Below, piece after piece: positions 37,831 to 49,954 of a stretch of 64,000 nt of DNA. Source of the stretch: Congeria kusceri. Taxonomy: Eukaryota; Mollusca; Bivalvia; Myida; Dreissenidae. The stretch lies in assembly GCA_027627225.1 (NCBI GenBank), contig CM051033.1, forward strand, positions 51,256,516-51,320,515, in the 5' to 3' direction. The position numbers and the translations under genes are program-made. The notes below the pieces were generated by a model. It saw nothing but the letters and a program-made list of their open reading frames with translations. It was not told the origin of the DNA and did no database searches. How positions within the stretch are numbered: position 1 is the first letter of the stretch; each line of letters opens with the position of its first letter.

Positions 37831-39280
37831 TCGCTACATTAAGAATGTTTTTTATGTACAGAAACCTTATTGGTGTATTATTATACCACGTTGTAACGAT
37901 AGAACCCATAATTTTGTAAATATAGTGATTATGCAGGGCCTCATTTGTATGTAATTTTCTATAACGAAGTTATGTAAGTTTTTGTCATGAACGTGTTTAT
38001 ATTGAAAACGTACGATTGTTATAAGATATTGGTATGTATATTACTTATTGTGTTAAAATATAAGACTTGAAATTTATTTATTTATTTATTTTTTTCGTTC
38101 AGAAATAAGAAAGTTAGTATTGTGTTATTTTGGAAATTGTTGTAAAGGTAAATACTTTTTAGCTGATGGGCCTCTTATTGTACATCTATATTCGATCGGG
38201 TGATAGTAAATGTAAAGCTTTCATTGGTTAATGTACATTGTGCTCCGTTTTTCTACCCGTGGTAAGCATGTATCACGCTCTGACGCAAACTTGTCGCATT
38301 GCGCATTGCGGACTGTATAGATTATATAATATATGTGTAGACAACAAGACATTTGAGATTGGACGACTAATAGAGGACAGTGCATTGACTGGGACTGTTG
38401 ATTTACGGCATTAGGGTAAGTGCCTTGATTATTGAATGTAAATGTTTGATATTCTGTCCAGTAAGTTTTATAAATTGAAATTAAATTGTTGCCTGATTTT
38501 TCTTTTTAGTTGACTGTTTATGAGTAAGATAAATTTAAACATTTTCTGTTTTAACTTTTTGTTTTAAATAAACTCAGTTTTGTGACTGAAATTAATGTTG
38601 CAAGAAATTGAAATTTCTATTAGTAATCTTTTATTGGCGGAACTGTATAGCCTTTTAGTTATATTTATCAATAGTTTGTACACTTGCCATGTGTGTTGGA
38701 TTGATGTGTAATATTTGTTAATTTACAGCTGTGTATTTACAAGTGTAATTAATTAAAATTAAAGGTTACGTATAGCTTAATATATTGCGTTGGAATAGTT
38801 GGAATATTAAATTGATGTGTATTTGTGTAATAAGTAGTAATGTGAAGTATGTGTATTAATTATTTTGATCCGGGCAGATAGTAATAATGTATCGGTAGGG
38901 TATCAGTAAGTGTGTATCACCAAGTGTTGCATAAATGTATGCATTAAAATGCATTTATTTATTGTATAATAGCCTCAGAGGGCATTGTATCTTACATGTT
39001 ATAACTTTATACGACAGCCTTTCATGGCCACCTATTCAATAAATGGTACATGTGCATTCATCATTTTAGCCGTTCCTACTTGGAGATACGTAGACACTAC
39101 AGACTACAAGTCGAGAACGCACAGATAGCGTTCCGCCAATGCTACTAGAGCAGCGTTACAGATTGTACAGGGCGTCATACTCATTGACAGTCGACGTCAT
39201 CTCGTAATTGTGATCGGGTACAGCGTCTCAACTAAGGAGCCGTTTAGCACCGGTATACGACCGGCCACGTGATTCTACGT
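37831..39280. other. no gene seen; promoter-like and donor-like motifs
   Basis: Contains a TATA-like attatataatata near 38325 and a donor-like ggcattagGGTAAGTGCC near 38410. These could bound a noncoding first exon, but no coding sequence is linked to them. Otherwise AT-rich. Confidence 0.3.
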
Positions 39281-39289
39281 TGAATTGAC

Positions 39290-40865
39290 ACTTCCGGGCT
39301 ATGTTCAGCTCGGCTTGATACTACACTTCCGGGCTATGTTCAGCTCGGCTTGATGGTACACTCGCGGGCTATGTTCAGCTCGGCTTGATGGTACACTCGC
39401 GCGGGCTATGTTCAGCTCGGCTTGATGGTACACTCGCGCGGGCTATGTTCAGCTCGGCTTGATGGTACACTCGCGCGGGCTATGTTCAGCTCGGCTTGAT
39501 GGTACACTCGCGCGGGCTATGTTCAGCTCGGCTTGATGGTACACTCGCGCGGGCTATGTTCAGCTCGGCTTGATGGTACACTCGCGCGGGCTATGTTCAG
39601 CTCGGCTTGATGGTACACTCGCGCGGGCTATGTTCAGCTCGGCTTGATGCTACACTCGCGCGGGCTATGTTCAGCTCGGCTTGATGCTACACTCGCGCGG
39701 GCTATGTTCAGCTCGGTTTGATGGTACACTCGCGCGGGCTATGTTCAGCTCGGCTTGATGGTACACTCGCGCGGGCTATGTTCAGCTCGGCTTGATGCTA
39801 CACTCGCGCGGGCTATGTTCAGCTCGGCTTGATGGTACACTCGCGCGGGCTATGTTCAGCTCGGCTTGATGGTACACTCGCGCGGGCTATGTTCAGCTCG
39901 GCTTGATGGTACACTCGCGCGGGCTATGTTCAGCTCGGCTTGATGGTACACTCGCGCGGGCTATGTTCAGCTCGGCTTGATGGTACACTCGCGCGGGCTA
40001 TGTTCAGCTCGGCTTGATGGTACACTCGCGCGGGCTAAGTTCAGCTCGGCTTGATGCTACACTCGCGGGCTATGTTCAGCTCGGCTTGATGCTACACTCG
40101 CGGGCTATGTTCAGCTCGGCTTGATGCTACACTCGCGGGCTATGTTCAGCTCGGCTTGATGCTACACTCGCGGGCTATGTTCAGCTCGGCTTGATGCTAC
40201 ACTCGCGGGCTATGTTCAGCTCGGCTTGATGGTACACTCGCGGGCTATGTTCAGCTCGGCTTGATGGTACACTCGCGGGCTATGTTCAGCTCGGCTTGAT
40301 GGTACACTCGCGGGCTATGTTCAGCTCGGCTTGATGGTACACTCGCGGGCTATGTTCAGCTCGGCTTGATGGTACACTCGCGGGCTATGTTCAGCTCGGC
40401 TTGATGGTACACTCGCGGGCTATGTTCAGCTCGGCTTGATGGTACACTCGCGGGCTATGTTCAGCTCGGCTTGATGGTACACTCGCGGGCTATGTTCAGC
40501 TCGGCTTGATGGTACACTCGCGGGCTATGTTCAGCTCGGCTTGATGGTACACTCGCGGGCTATGTTCAGCTCGGCTTGATGGTACACTCGCGGGCTATGT
40601 TCAGCTCGGCTTGATGGTACACTCGCGGGCTATGTTCAGCTCGGCTTGATGCTACACTCGCGGGCGTCGTTCAGCTCGGCTTGATGCTACACTCGCGGGC
40701 GTCGTTCAGCTCGGCTTGATGCTACACTCGCGGGCGTCGTTCAGCTCGGCTTGATGCTACACTCGCGGGCGTCGTTCAGCTCGGCTTGATGCTACACTCG
40801 CGGGCGTCGTTCAGCTCGGCTTGATGCTACACTTCCGGGCGTCGTTCAGCTCGGATTACTTCTAC
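39290..40865 (+). repeat. 37/35-bp minisatellite, about 44 copies
   Basis: Unit gggctatgttcagctcggct then tgatggtacactcgc, with or without a final gc. Three blocks: about 39395-40050 (37 bp, ending cgcgc), 40050-40660 (35 bp), and 40660-40865 (35 bp with gggcgtcgttcagc). The single-base variant gatggtac/gatgctac is also blocked. Stops occur in the frames, so it is noncoding. Confidence 0.9.
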
Positions 40866-42720
40866 TAATCCATAACACCATATACAGATCAATGTTGGAG
40901 ACATCGGACTTTTGATAAATGACCACTTAAACTAATATAATAAAATTTCATTTTTAATTATTCATGTAATTATTCATATATCATTGTACATGTGTTGTAA
41001 ATGAAATGTTTGCTAATAGTATTCTTGTTTGTGTATTGTTTCTTAAAAAGAGTTATCGTCCTTGATTGTCATCACTCGTCTTACTTGAATGTCACACACG
41101 TCATGTAATATTTATTGTGTTCTTGACTTCCAAATGTGCCTAGTAATTATTAGTTACACTCGTATTTAGACTTGTTCTTTAAAATCAGACATGATAAGTA
41201 GGTTGATGGGTATTTGGAAATACGTACACCTTCCCTGTTTTAAAGTAGATTTAGGCCACTTTAGAAGTACTTAAAGCTTATTTATATATACATGGATGTT
41301 ATATATCACATCCATATACATGGATGTGTTTGTGTTGTTATTTATATATACATGGATGTGTTGTTATTTATATATACATGGATGTGTTGTTATGAAGATC
41401 TGAGAGCTGGCATTAAACAAAACATTGTCTAGTTGTTCGTATTAGGACTGCACGACTTTTTTTACGATTAGCTACAGTGATTCAGCACTTAATCTTAACG
41501 TTATTCAATTAAATTATTAAAAGTGTTTCGGTTACATCAAATAACTTAACATAATAAGAAATCCACGTTTCGTAAAATATATGAATTATGTAAAAATAAA
41601 TGTAAAAATAAGTGTTTTGACACTTTGGAATGCTATTTGTATCGTTTTTGTATGGTTTGAAACCTATTGTTCTAGAAGTCTAAATATGTTATTATATTCG
41701 TATTGTTAAATTGATTGAGCCTGCACCGTCCACTCGTATCTGTCCATTCGTATCTCTCATCTCTAAGTATTGTACTTCCGACACGTAATGCTTAATGCTC
41801 TTCACTTGCCATAAATAAAGGACCCCGGGCTGTTAATAAGAGTTATTTCCTGCTGTCATTTCCTGCTGTCGGCTACTAATTCATCCTTATTGAAATATTG
41901 TAAACTTATGTTGGTGTTGTTTATCCGACAGAAAGGAAAAGTTGTACAAAACATTCTTTTAAGTCAGAAGTTTCATGTAGATTTAATATCATCTCTTGTA
42001 GAATTATTCGAGATCTAAATAAGAGGTAATTGCAAACTCGTTAGCAAATGAACTCGTTATTCAATTTTGATGGCGAAAATACGGTAGGTATTCGTAAGGA
42101 CTCGCCTTGACACATGACCTTAATTTTTAAATATTTACTTTAGCAGCATATCATATATGCGAACAAGAAAATAATTATGTAGCTCCTTTCTGCTTTCATT
42201 TATTATGGACATCTTATCACAAATACCATATTTACATTCAAGTGTACATATTTATATCATAATCACAAATATTGTGCAATTATCAACTCTTTACTATATA
42301 GTTAGTTTTGTAACCGGTCACCGCTTTATTAGGTCACTGTTGGGGTTAGTAGCACAGTGGGAGATCGTAAAGTGAACTCTGGCTATCTTTAAGTGAGGCA
42401 AATACAAGCTGGTGTCTAAAATTGCTGACTTTTGCAACAAATGACGAATGTTTTGCCTTGGTTAGCTTTTTTTCATTTTTTTTTTCATTTAAAGAATATG
42501 CCCATGTTGTGGCCCAATATTCAATGTAATAACGTGTTTAATATCAGGATTATAGCCTTTGAATTAAAAAGTGTTCTTCAAGTTACAACGGGTGCAGGTG
42601 TGATGAACAAATATGTAGAACTGACATCATTTATACGCTTCTTTATTAGTTTTAGGACAAAATCAGACAGGTTTATTACTAACGATATGTAGTATAACCT
42701 TACTTTAACCTAATTAACTA
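40866..42720. repeat. segment duplicated at 59.69-61.15 kb
   Basis: From about 41130 to 42350 the sequence is co-linear with 59690-61150: ttgacttccaaatgtgcct, gaagatctgagagctggca versus gagagctggcattaaacaga, tctgacagaaaggaaaag, and caattttgatggcgaaaata. A 26-bp tandem (ttatttatatatacatggatg) occurs three times at 41280-41392. No gene is seen. Confidence 0.65.
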
Positions 42721-45300
42721 GGTGGAACGCATCTGGAGCAAATGAAGGCTGTAAAGACTTACTTTAAGCACAAACGTATTTCTGGTGGTACAACAACTGG
42801 TAATCGGGTATTAACTTTGACTAAAAAATTATTATTGGATATGCAGATATGCAGCTCGATCAGTTCGTTCATCCATCCATGTATCTACATTATCAATTGT
42901 TTTGTATAAAATTATTTAATTGAATTAAACTAATATAAGCAAAACTATAAATTAACTAATATAATGAATTATCAAAATCTCATAATTATTGTCACCGTTT
43001 TTAATGATATTGTATAGTAACTGTTATGAAATTAGTTGTTTTTAGACAAGATTAGATTATTAAATAGATTAGATTATTAAATTGTGATAAATACATTTGA
43101 ATGATTCGCATATTAATATTAACATTTTAACATTAATTCACGTTTTCAGCAAGCGAGTCTCCAATGGCAGTGATCAGATGACCAATTTTTGTCCAATTTT
43201 TGTCAATTTACGGTTGATCCAGAAAGCTATTCACTAGCTGAAGAAACAAAATAGTGCAAATAACAATGCCCTGCTGGTGTTTGGAATGTATGCTAGTATC
43301 AGTTCATAACATTATGCTCATAATAAATATGTTCAATATTCACTATTCAGTATTGCAGTAGTATTATAATTTATTATGTGTATTTGCTCCAGAAGTGTCA
43401 AACTTGGATATTGTGTAAGAGTAGGGTTAAACTACGTGTCGATAGTCATAAATGGACTGATATTTTAACAGAAACTCTGGTTCATCACGGCATGATATTT
43501 AAATGACCTCCAATGGAATAAAAAGAGGATATCTGTTTGTTTCAGTGTAAGATCGTATATTTATTTCATGAGTGGTCATATAAAATATATTTTCAGGAAG
43601 CCACGAGTGAAAATATCAGTTTTCTATGACCCCAAATGAAAAAACAAAAATCTTACATTGAAATCAACACGTTTTCTTTATGTTTCATGCTTTTAATCAA
43701 TACAAAATGTGCGATAAATGCTTAACGTCATGCAAGTTTGTGTATTGTGAAATGTGACGTCATAAATGACGTCATATATTATTCAAAAATAATGCCATAC
43801 TTTTACGCTTAATTATGTTTTCTTGAAATTTATAATACGGCTTCTGCTGTTGACAAAAGTCAATGTTGACACTGTCGATTAGATTATTCACATACATTAA
43901 AAATAATACAATACAAAGAAAAAAGTAGTTCCATATAAGCCAGGGTGAAATGATCAAATGTTATCTTTTCACTCGACCCAGAGTGAAATGATCGGGTTAT
44001 ATTTCAATGGTATTCTTCACTTATTCACCGCATTGCATGAAATAATAAACAATCTAATACTGAAATCAACAACTGTTCTTGTTGTTTACCAAGAAAAATA
44101 CAAATGAATGTTCCAGATGTGTTACCTCGCGGTGAGCCCCCACATAGCGACCTTTTCTGTAAGGTCTTCAGTTTGTGTATTCGAACGTCACTAAATATTT
44201 CGAAGTTGTAGTTTTAAGTATTAAGAAACAATGTGCCTTATTTAATGCGTGGTCATCGCTAAAATATTTTAATGAATATAGATTTTGAAAAAGATATAGA
44301 TGTAATCTATTATTGCCTTCAAACGCCGACTGGTAAGTTATGTACTCAAAACATATCGCAAAAATAGTAAGTAGATCTTTATTTCGCTACCTTTTCTTCA
44401 CAGACTGTTCAGTACATATTTCTCAAAGTAAGATCATCTTGTTCGTTTTACTCGACCCACAGTAAAATGATTGGCGTACTATTGCAAGAATATTTGGATA
44501 GTGTTAAAAAGTTAGGTTCCCTTTGGTGGATGTTTAAAGTCTTCGTGCAGAGAATAAAGTTAATCTTTATTGATTCACTATATTGCTTATACCATACTTG
44601 TCCTATTATGGTGCATTTTGTCATTGTTTTGAAAATAAACGAAAGAACAATATATAAACTCATAAACACATTAAATGAGGACACAAAAATCAACAAACTG
44701 ATGTCAGCCGACTGAGTTTGTGAGCTTTATTCCACAGTAATGAGATCAAACTCAAAAGAAAATTCATTGGGTGTTGGGGTATATTGTTAATGAGCCTTGA
44801 TGATTGGATAGAATGACATTTAAGTGCTCATTATTGTTTTTGTATAAGCATGCGTTTAACATATTTCAAACGTAGAATCAATGCAGCGTGCATGTATTAA
44901 ATGTAACTCGCAATATTGTTTACAATGACTTTATTCATAGAACGTTGCATTTCGTTTTGTTGTTCATCAGGAGGAGCAGATGTGCCGTATTTTGAAATGT
45001 TGATATTACAACTCATTGGTTTCCATGTACTTTTTTACACACATGGTGATTGTTTTAGTTTAAACAGCAACAATTAAAACACGAGTACATAATTTTATTT
45101 AGCCCAATTTTTAGAAATTAAATTGTAGAAGACAAACATTTGATAGCGTGGGTACATGGACTTAGTAAGCTTTATATATGGATTCTCAGATATAATCACC
45201 GTGATGTACAAGGATAAAAAAGAATTCCGCACCTGCCCAAATCACTTACAGAACATGTCGGCGTGTATTGTTGTAAATTTTCGGTAAATTTTGTTGTAAA
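42721..45300. other. downstream of gene B, no confident gene
   Basis: AT-rich. An imperfect inverted pair (gtcataaatggactgatatttt near 43447 and gaaaatatcagttttctatga near 43610) suggests a small element. The motif ttttcactcgacccagagtgaaatgatc recurs in part at 43930-43995 and 44445-44475. I could not find an exon 3 for gene B here with the A or C tail sequence. Confidence 0.4.
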
Positions 45301-45304
45301 TTAG

Positions 45305-45400
45305 TAGTTGTCGTCGTAGAGGAAGTAGTAGTAGATGTAGTAATAGTAGAAGTATTTATCGTAATAGTAGAAGTATTTATCGTAATAGTAGAAGTAGTGG
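45305..45400. repeat. GTA-rich tract with 21-bp tandem, beside gene B exon 2
   Basis: agtagtagtagatgtagtaa leads into three copies of gtaatagtagaagtatttatc. It sits just downstream of gene B exon 2 on the minus strand, the place of the intron-2 tracts of genes C and D, and looks like a short relic of the same tract. Confidence 0.7.
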
Positions 45401-45434
45401 CTACAAACTTGATTTCTCACATACTTGTACTTAC

Positions 45435-45688
45435 CTTCGATTTGATTGATTGGGGTAACTTTGGTAGTTGCTTGTTACGTATGAGGTACAAAACTAATGC
45501 CAAGAGTACCCCGCTGACGGGAACTAGGCTGAGTGGTATTGCAACATCTATGCAGGGTAATTTCGACTCTGGCTCCTCCTCTGGGCAGCATTGTTCATAT
45601 GTATTATTGTCGACTGGACAACACCCATGTGTACAGTTGACAAATGTTTGGTTACCTGTGTTGCATTCTTGTGAGGTTAGCACAATAT
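45435..45688 (-). CDS. gene B exon 2
   Basis: Reads IVLTSQECNTGNQTFVNC, then HGCC and DNNTYEQCC, an acidic stem EEEPESK, the membrane segment and a short basic tail QLPKLPQSIKSK before the donor. The open frame continues only five codons past the donor. Confidence 0.6.
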
Positions 45689-47347
45689 ATGTCACAACAT
45701 AGAATGAATTTGTGGTTAAAAACATTTGACAACTGGAATTAATAGAAAAAATGACACGAAAGACGTTGGTGAAATTCCCTGAAACGTGACGCGATTAAAT
45801 TAGATCTACAATATGTCCACTGTAATTCTACTATATACTTTAAAGCAAGTGTTCTTTTGATAAAAATACTTGTTGATAAATGAAGCTGGGCGTGCTAGTA
45901 ATAGTAAATAAACATGATTTTCTGGAGCAGCCCTCTGTTCAATTAAACGCCAAAGCTGTGATTGGAATTCTAAACTGTTGGTTTGTACTGTTATCACTAC
46001 GATAGCATCATTATCAGTGTTGAGAACATTTGCAATATTTGAAATATTGTAAAAAAAATCTCGGAATTTCAATTTGGATTTAGTATTTTATTTACGGCCA
46101 TGTTTCCTGAATTTTCTCGGATTTGTTTTTTATTTCAAATTTCCTGATTTGTCCCTACATAATTTTTTAACACTTTTGCAGAGTAATCTTGAGTCTTTGT
46201 TTATCTACACTCTTAACTGGGTCATTAAATATGGAATTCCATTTTGATCAATATTATTAGGCTCTGATAATGGCCTCACTTTATAAATGAATGTATACTC
46301 TGACTTACCGAAAAAACCTGACACTATATTACATATTCCTAAGAGTCTATAGTTTTTTTTTATATTAAAGTCCAATTTCCCTTACGTTCATCTGATTTAC
46401 GCTACGAGACCAATTCAATACTTTATGATTGCGGAAGTAAAAGTATCCATGCATATGTACGTGCGCTGCTTTGTATTGTATAAACTGTTCAGAAGGTAAT
46501 ATGGGGGAAAAGACTCTTAAAAAACACTCGTTCTTTTTACTTTAAGTACTTGTTCTGAGAACATCGCGCAAATTACAAGGCGGAATATCACGTCCAAAAC
46601 TTACTCTTTTGGTCCCACGAAAGTTGAAAATGTGACTACTGAAACACCCATATAATACTATAATACGTGCAGATGGACAACGCGGTGACTAAATAACTAT
46701 ACCATAGCAACACTATAATACGTGCAGATGGACAACGCGGTGACTAAATAACTATACCATAGCAACACTATAATACGTGCAGATGGACAACGCGGTGACT
46801 AAATAACTATACCATAGCAACACTATAATACGTGCAGATGGACAACGCGGTGACTAAATAACTATACCATAGCAACACTATAATACGTGCAGATGGACAA
46901 CGCGGTGACTAAATAACTATACCATAGCAACACTATAATACGTGCAGATGGACAACGCGGTGACTAAATAACTATACCATAGCAACACTATAATACGTGC
47001 AGATGGACAACGCGGTGACTAAATAACTATACCATAGCAACACTATAATACGTGCAGATGGACAACGCGGTGACTAAATAACTATACCATAGCAACACTA
47101 TATATAATACGTGCAGATGGACAACGCGGTGACTAAATAACTATACCATAGCAACACTATAATACGTGCAGATGGACAACGCGGTGACTAAATAACTATA
47201 CCATAGCAACACTATAATACTAACACATAGACAAAATATCATAATAGTGTTCCACCTACGTAAAAGAGAACTTGTCACGATTTTTAATGTAGTATATGAC
47301 TAACGTAAACGAGAGAAAATCAACACATATCCAATGAAAGTGAGCAT
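45435..47347 (-). CDS. gene B: six-cysteine single-TM gene with altered splice sites
   Basis: Exon 1 (47305-47347) encodes MLTFIGYVLIFSRL, with donor GTTAGT instead of GTAAGT. Exon 2 (45435-45688) keeps C-x9-C-x3-CC-x9-CC with NQT and NNT glycosylation sites and a membrane segment around VAIPLSLVPVSGVLLALVLY. The acceptor aligned with A and C reads AT instead of AG. A nearby in-frame AG (cctcacaag, 21 nt further in) could serve and would give SRLQCNTG. Exon 2 ends with a perfect donor AAG|GTAAGT, but in phase 0 rather than phase 1, and no matching exon 3 was found. It may be a pseudogene or a gene with a changed structure; the open ectodomain favours recent function. Role as for gene C. Confidence 0.5.
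45730..46655. other. intron 1 of gene B, no gene seen
   Basis: Contains an inverted fragment of repeat R1 near 46190-46310 (ggaattccattttgatca, ttataaatgaatgta). Otherwise AT-rich. Confidence 0.45.
46655..47220. repeat. 55-bp tandem array, ten near-identical copies
   Basis: Unit cactataatacgtgcagatg then gacaacgcggtgactaaata and actataccatagcaa, repeated at an exact 55-bp step with almost no substitutions (one short tata insertion near 47100). Located in intron 1 of gene B, under 90 bp from exon 1. Confidence 0.9.
47305..47347 (-). CDS. gene B exon 1
   Basis: 43 nt, phase 1, same layout as the other exon 1 copies, but several substitutions. The donor is GTTAGT. Confidence 0.55.
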
Positions 47348-47474
47348 TTTGCCTGCGTAAGTCACACTGATAACTTAATTCATACTGATTCAAAAAATGT
47401 GTTTAAGTGATTATAGTGTTCAAGTGTTCAATAAACATGTTCAAACAATGCAAAAATTCACCCATGGGGCACTA

Positions 47475-47670
47475 TACTCCAAACTGATAACGCTCAATAC
47501 GGAATCCGTTGGTGTAGGGGTTGGTTCCTTTGTTACGTTTATCATCAGATGACACAATTCTGTACATAGCGGTCGCGTTACAGAAACGTGCCTTTGTACA
47601 TAGCCGGTCTATTAGTTTAAATCGCATTTTTTCTGCATTCGCGGTAAATGGAAGTAATAAAGTTTTGGTA
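47475..47670 (-). promoter_or_regulatory. conserved upstream block of gene B
   Basis: Shares gataacgctcaatacgga, catcagatgacacaattctg and agcggtcgcgttacagaaacg with the corresponding blocks of C, D and A. The TATATATAA seen in C and D is not evident here. Confidence 0.4.
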
Positions 47671-47788
47671 AGAAACAATAAAGATTGATATTCCATTTCG
47701 ATATCAAAACTGTATATCACCTGTTTAATAAACCATGCGTTACACATATTTACTACCAGTTTGTACATCCTATTAAGTCAACAACTCG

Positions 47789-48225
47789 TTATACATGTAG
47801 TGTGACGTGTCCTGTTATATAAATATGAAATAATGTCAATGAATTCCAATTGACATGCCAATTCGTTTGAGTAGTTGAATGCAGTTCTATAACTTGATTG
47901 CGTCGGATATATCGAAGAACATCTTGTCCTTGAGCCCTGAAGCGTGTGCTTATCCAGGAATACAGGATAGGGTTTGGAAAGTTGTTCGTTACAAACAGTT
48001 TTGAAAGTACAATTATAATCGTATTCACAGTGATGTTAACGGTATGTTCCGATGCATTGAGTATACTAACAGATGTAATGGCTAGTAGAACTGTTGTCGA
48101 CAAAACAAAACACACACGATCACTTGAAACAACAGCCAGAGATAGATCTTACCTTATCGATCCCTGAAACATCCGAACTTTCAGTCGCACATGGTTGTGT
48201 TGTTGTTTACGAAACAGATACATAG
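47789..48225 (-). pseudogene. GPCR fragment (TM6-TM7 and helix 8)
   Basis: The minus-strand frame (48127-47789) reads DRVCFVLSTTVLLAITSVSI as TM6, an extracellular loop with NIT and NAS-like sites, then a TM7 with the rhodopsin-family NPxxY motif as NPILY, followed by a helix-8-like STRFRAQGQDVLRYIRR. A TAA stop lies just upstream (near 48150), beyond which a basic loop-3-like piece (FRKQQHNHVRLKV, near 48225-48165) is readable. Only the last third of a class A receptor is present, so this is a gene fragment or a last exon. The subfamily is not identifiable. Confidence 0.55.
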
Positions 48226-48325
48226 AAGATTTTTTGTTAAGCAATTAGTCTACACTAATGAGTTCAAACGGTGTTAGTTACATATACATGCCCATGCAAA
48301 TGAGGTTTGAAGCGAATATTTCTTT

Positions 48326-48528
48326 AAAAAAAAGTTTGAACATATTTATTTTAGCTCGAGTGTATCGATAGCCCAAGGCTTATTGAAGCATGCTCGAGTC
48401 CGTTTCCTCGGTAGAACCAGTACTTGGTGTCTTTTGGGGGAGACCTTGAGAACGCTCCCATTGTGAGGATCGAACCTGGGACCTCCCAATCGCTAGGCGC
48501 ACACCATATCCACTACGCCACCTCGACC
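48326..48528 (-). mobile_element. tRNA-derived SINE
   Basis: The minus strand starts ggtcgaggtggcgtagtgg (box A-like) and has ggttcgatcctc (box B). The tRNA part lacks a matching acceptor stem. A conserved core follows (ggttctaccgaggaaacgg, actcgag), with end motif cgagctaaaataaatatg and a short T/A run. A core of this kind is known in molluscan SINEs. Confidence 0.8.
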
Positions 48529-49560
48529 ACTAAATGATTCTTGTGGCACAATGTAAAACGATTTGAAACTCGATTGTGTATAACGTCTTATAAATAATAC
48601 ATAATACGTTAACAAATGAAAACCGCGAAAATCTGTTCGTGATTTCTCACGTTCTGCGGCGTGGTTTTGTTAGTTTTGAACGACAGAGATGAATGAAATT
48701 ATTACGTGTTTGTGCATAGTCTTATACATGATAGTTAAACACTATGTGATCGTGAGTGAAACAGTTTTCACTTATCAAAACTGTTTCAAACAATCATAAT
48801 AACAACAACCAATCTACTATGTAAAAAGTAAGCTTTTAGCAGAACATTTCATATGAAATCTAATTTTGTTTGGTGGTTGGAGCCGACCCATTCGTCTGTT
48901 CACAATATAATTGGATTAGGATCATGTCCGAAACGTACCACAGTAAACGGCTGTCACGTCAAACCATCAGTGTTCAAAGTATATCGGAATCTAACGTACA
49001 CTTCTCAGGTACTGAAACGATACTAATATTCTATTGAAAATTTAATTAAGCAAATACAATGCCATCTCGCCGAACGTAAGGCATCCCGTTTAGAAATTTT
49101 TTAACAAAAAGATACATAATAGAATCAACTTTTCTGACTGTTTCTATGTGACCTCCAAATTTCACCTATACAGCAATCATATACCTTAATCTCGGGTACT
49201 GAATGGTTGCTAAAACCTTCTTTAGACTAAGTCTGGAATAGGCAAATATACAAGGTGTGCCAAGAGACATGTGTAAATCAAAACATTGATCAATTACGTC
49301 ATTATATGCAAAATGGGTTTAAGGGCATTTTCACTAACCTAACTTTGCTACAAAAAAAAACCTGGAGCATCGAACCATTTCTTCTGACATATTATAATAT
49401 TTATATTATCTAACAAACCTTGCAAAGCACGATTTATTATCCTGCCTTAAAACGCGCCATTCAACGAGCAATTCTTCTATTAGAACATTAAAAATAAAAA
49501 CAATATAGATTGTATAGAATTTTAGTTTCTAATGTATACGCACTAAAGTGTACATGTACC
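48529..49560. other. no gene seen
   Basis: AT-rich region between the SINE and gene A exon 3. It may contain the 3' UTR of gene A near its upper end. Confidence 0.4.
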
Positions 49561-49617
49561 GCCAGTAAACACATGCAACTGTCGTTTAATGTCATTAACG
49601 ATCCTGACCAGTAAAGT

Positions 49618-49850
49618 TTACCAACCATTCAGATGTGTATGGCTGTTGAACTCCCAATTGTTAGACTTTGGGTCCGGTGTATCGGAATGTCTCCGACTGG
49701 ATTTTCTTCTTGTCTGTTTTGAACGCTCAAGAATACTCTCAGAGCTAGGCCGAATGGGTAGTTTTGGGTAAGACAGGCTGGGTAGTGGTGGCAATGTTCG
49801 ATGCGGAACGCTAACAAAGTCTGCTATACAGAGTACTGTCTGCTCTGGAT
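49618..49850 (-). CDS. gene A exon 3 (proline-rich tail)
   Basis: Acceptor agggatagcgacag precedes ATCCAGAGCAG; phase 1 gives Asp with the final G of exon 2, reading DPEQTVLCIADFVSVPHRTL onward to TAA at 49618. The composition (Pro, Ser, Arg) is typical of a cytoplasmic tail. Confidence 0.6.
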
Positions 49851-49874
49851 CTGTCGCTATCCCTACTATTATAA

Positions 49875-49911
<37 letters not shown>

Positions 49912-49922
49912 TAAGTTTATTA

Positions 49923-49954
<32 letters not shown>

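Noticed and set aside
37548..37919. Seven-residue repeat protein frames on both strands (ASAYR-like)
   Set aside because: The 21-bp repeat period is a multiple of three, so any frame stays open. No start context or flanking coding signal.
45190..45240. Candidate phase-0 exon 3 of gene B after acceptor tttgggcag (VRNSFLSLYI...)
   Set aside because: The frame stays open about 45 codons and the phase fits, but there is no similarity to the tails of A or C and the composition is not tail-like; left uncalled.
48440..48528. Possible tRNA gene on the minus strand
   Set aside because: Same reasoning: no acceptor-stem pairing, followed by a SINE core and tail.
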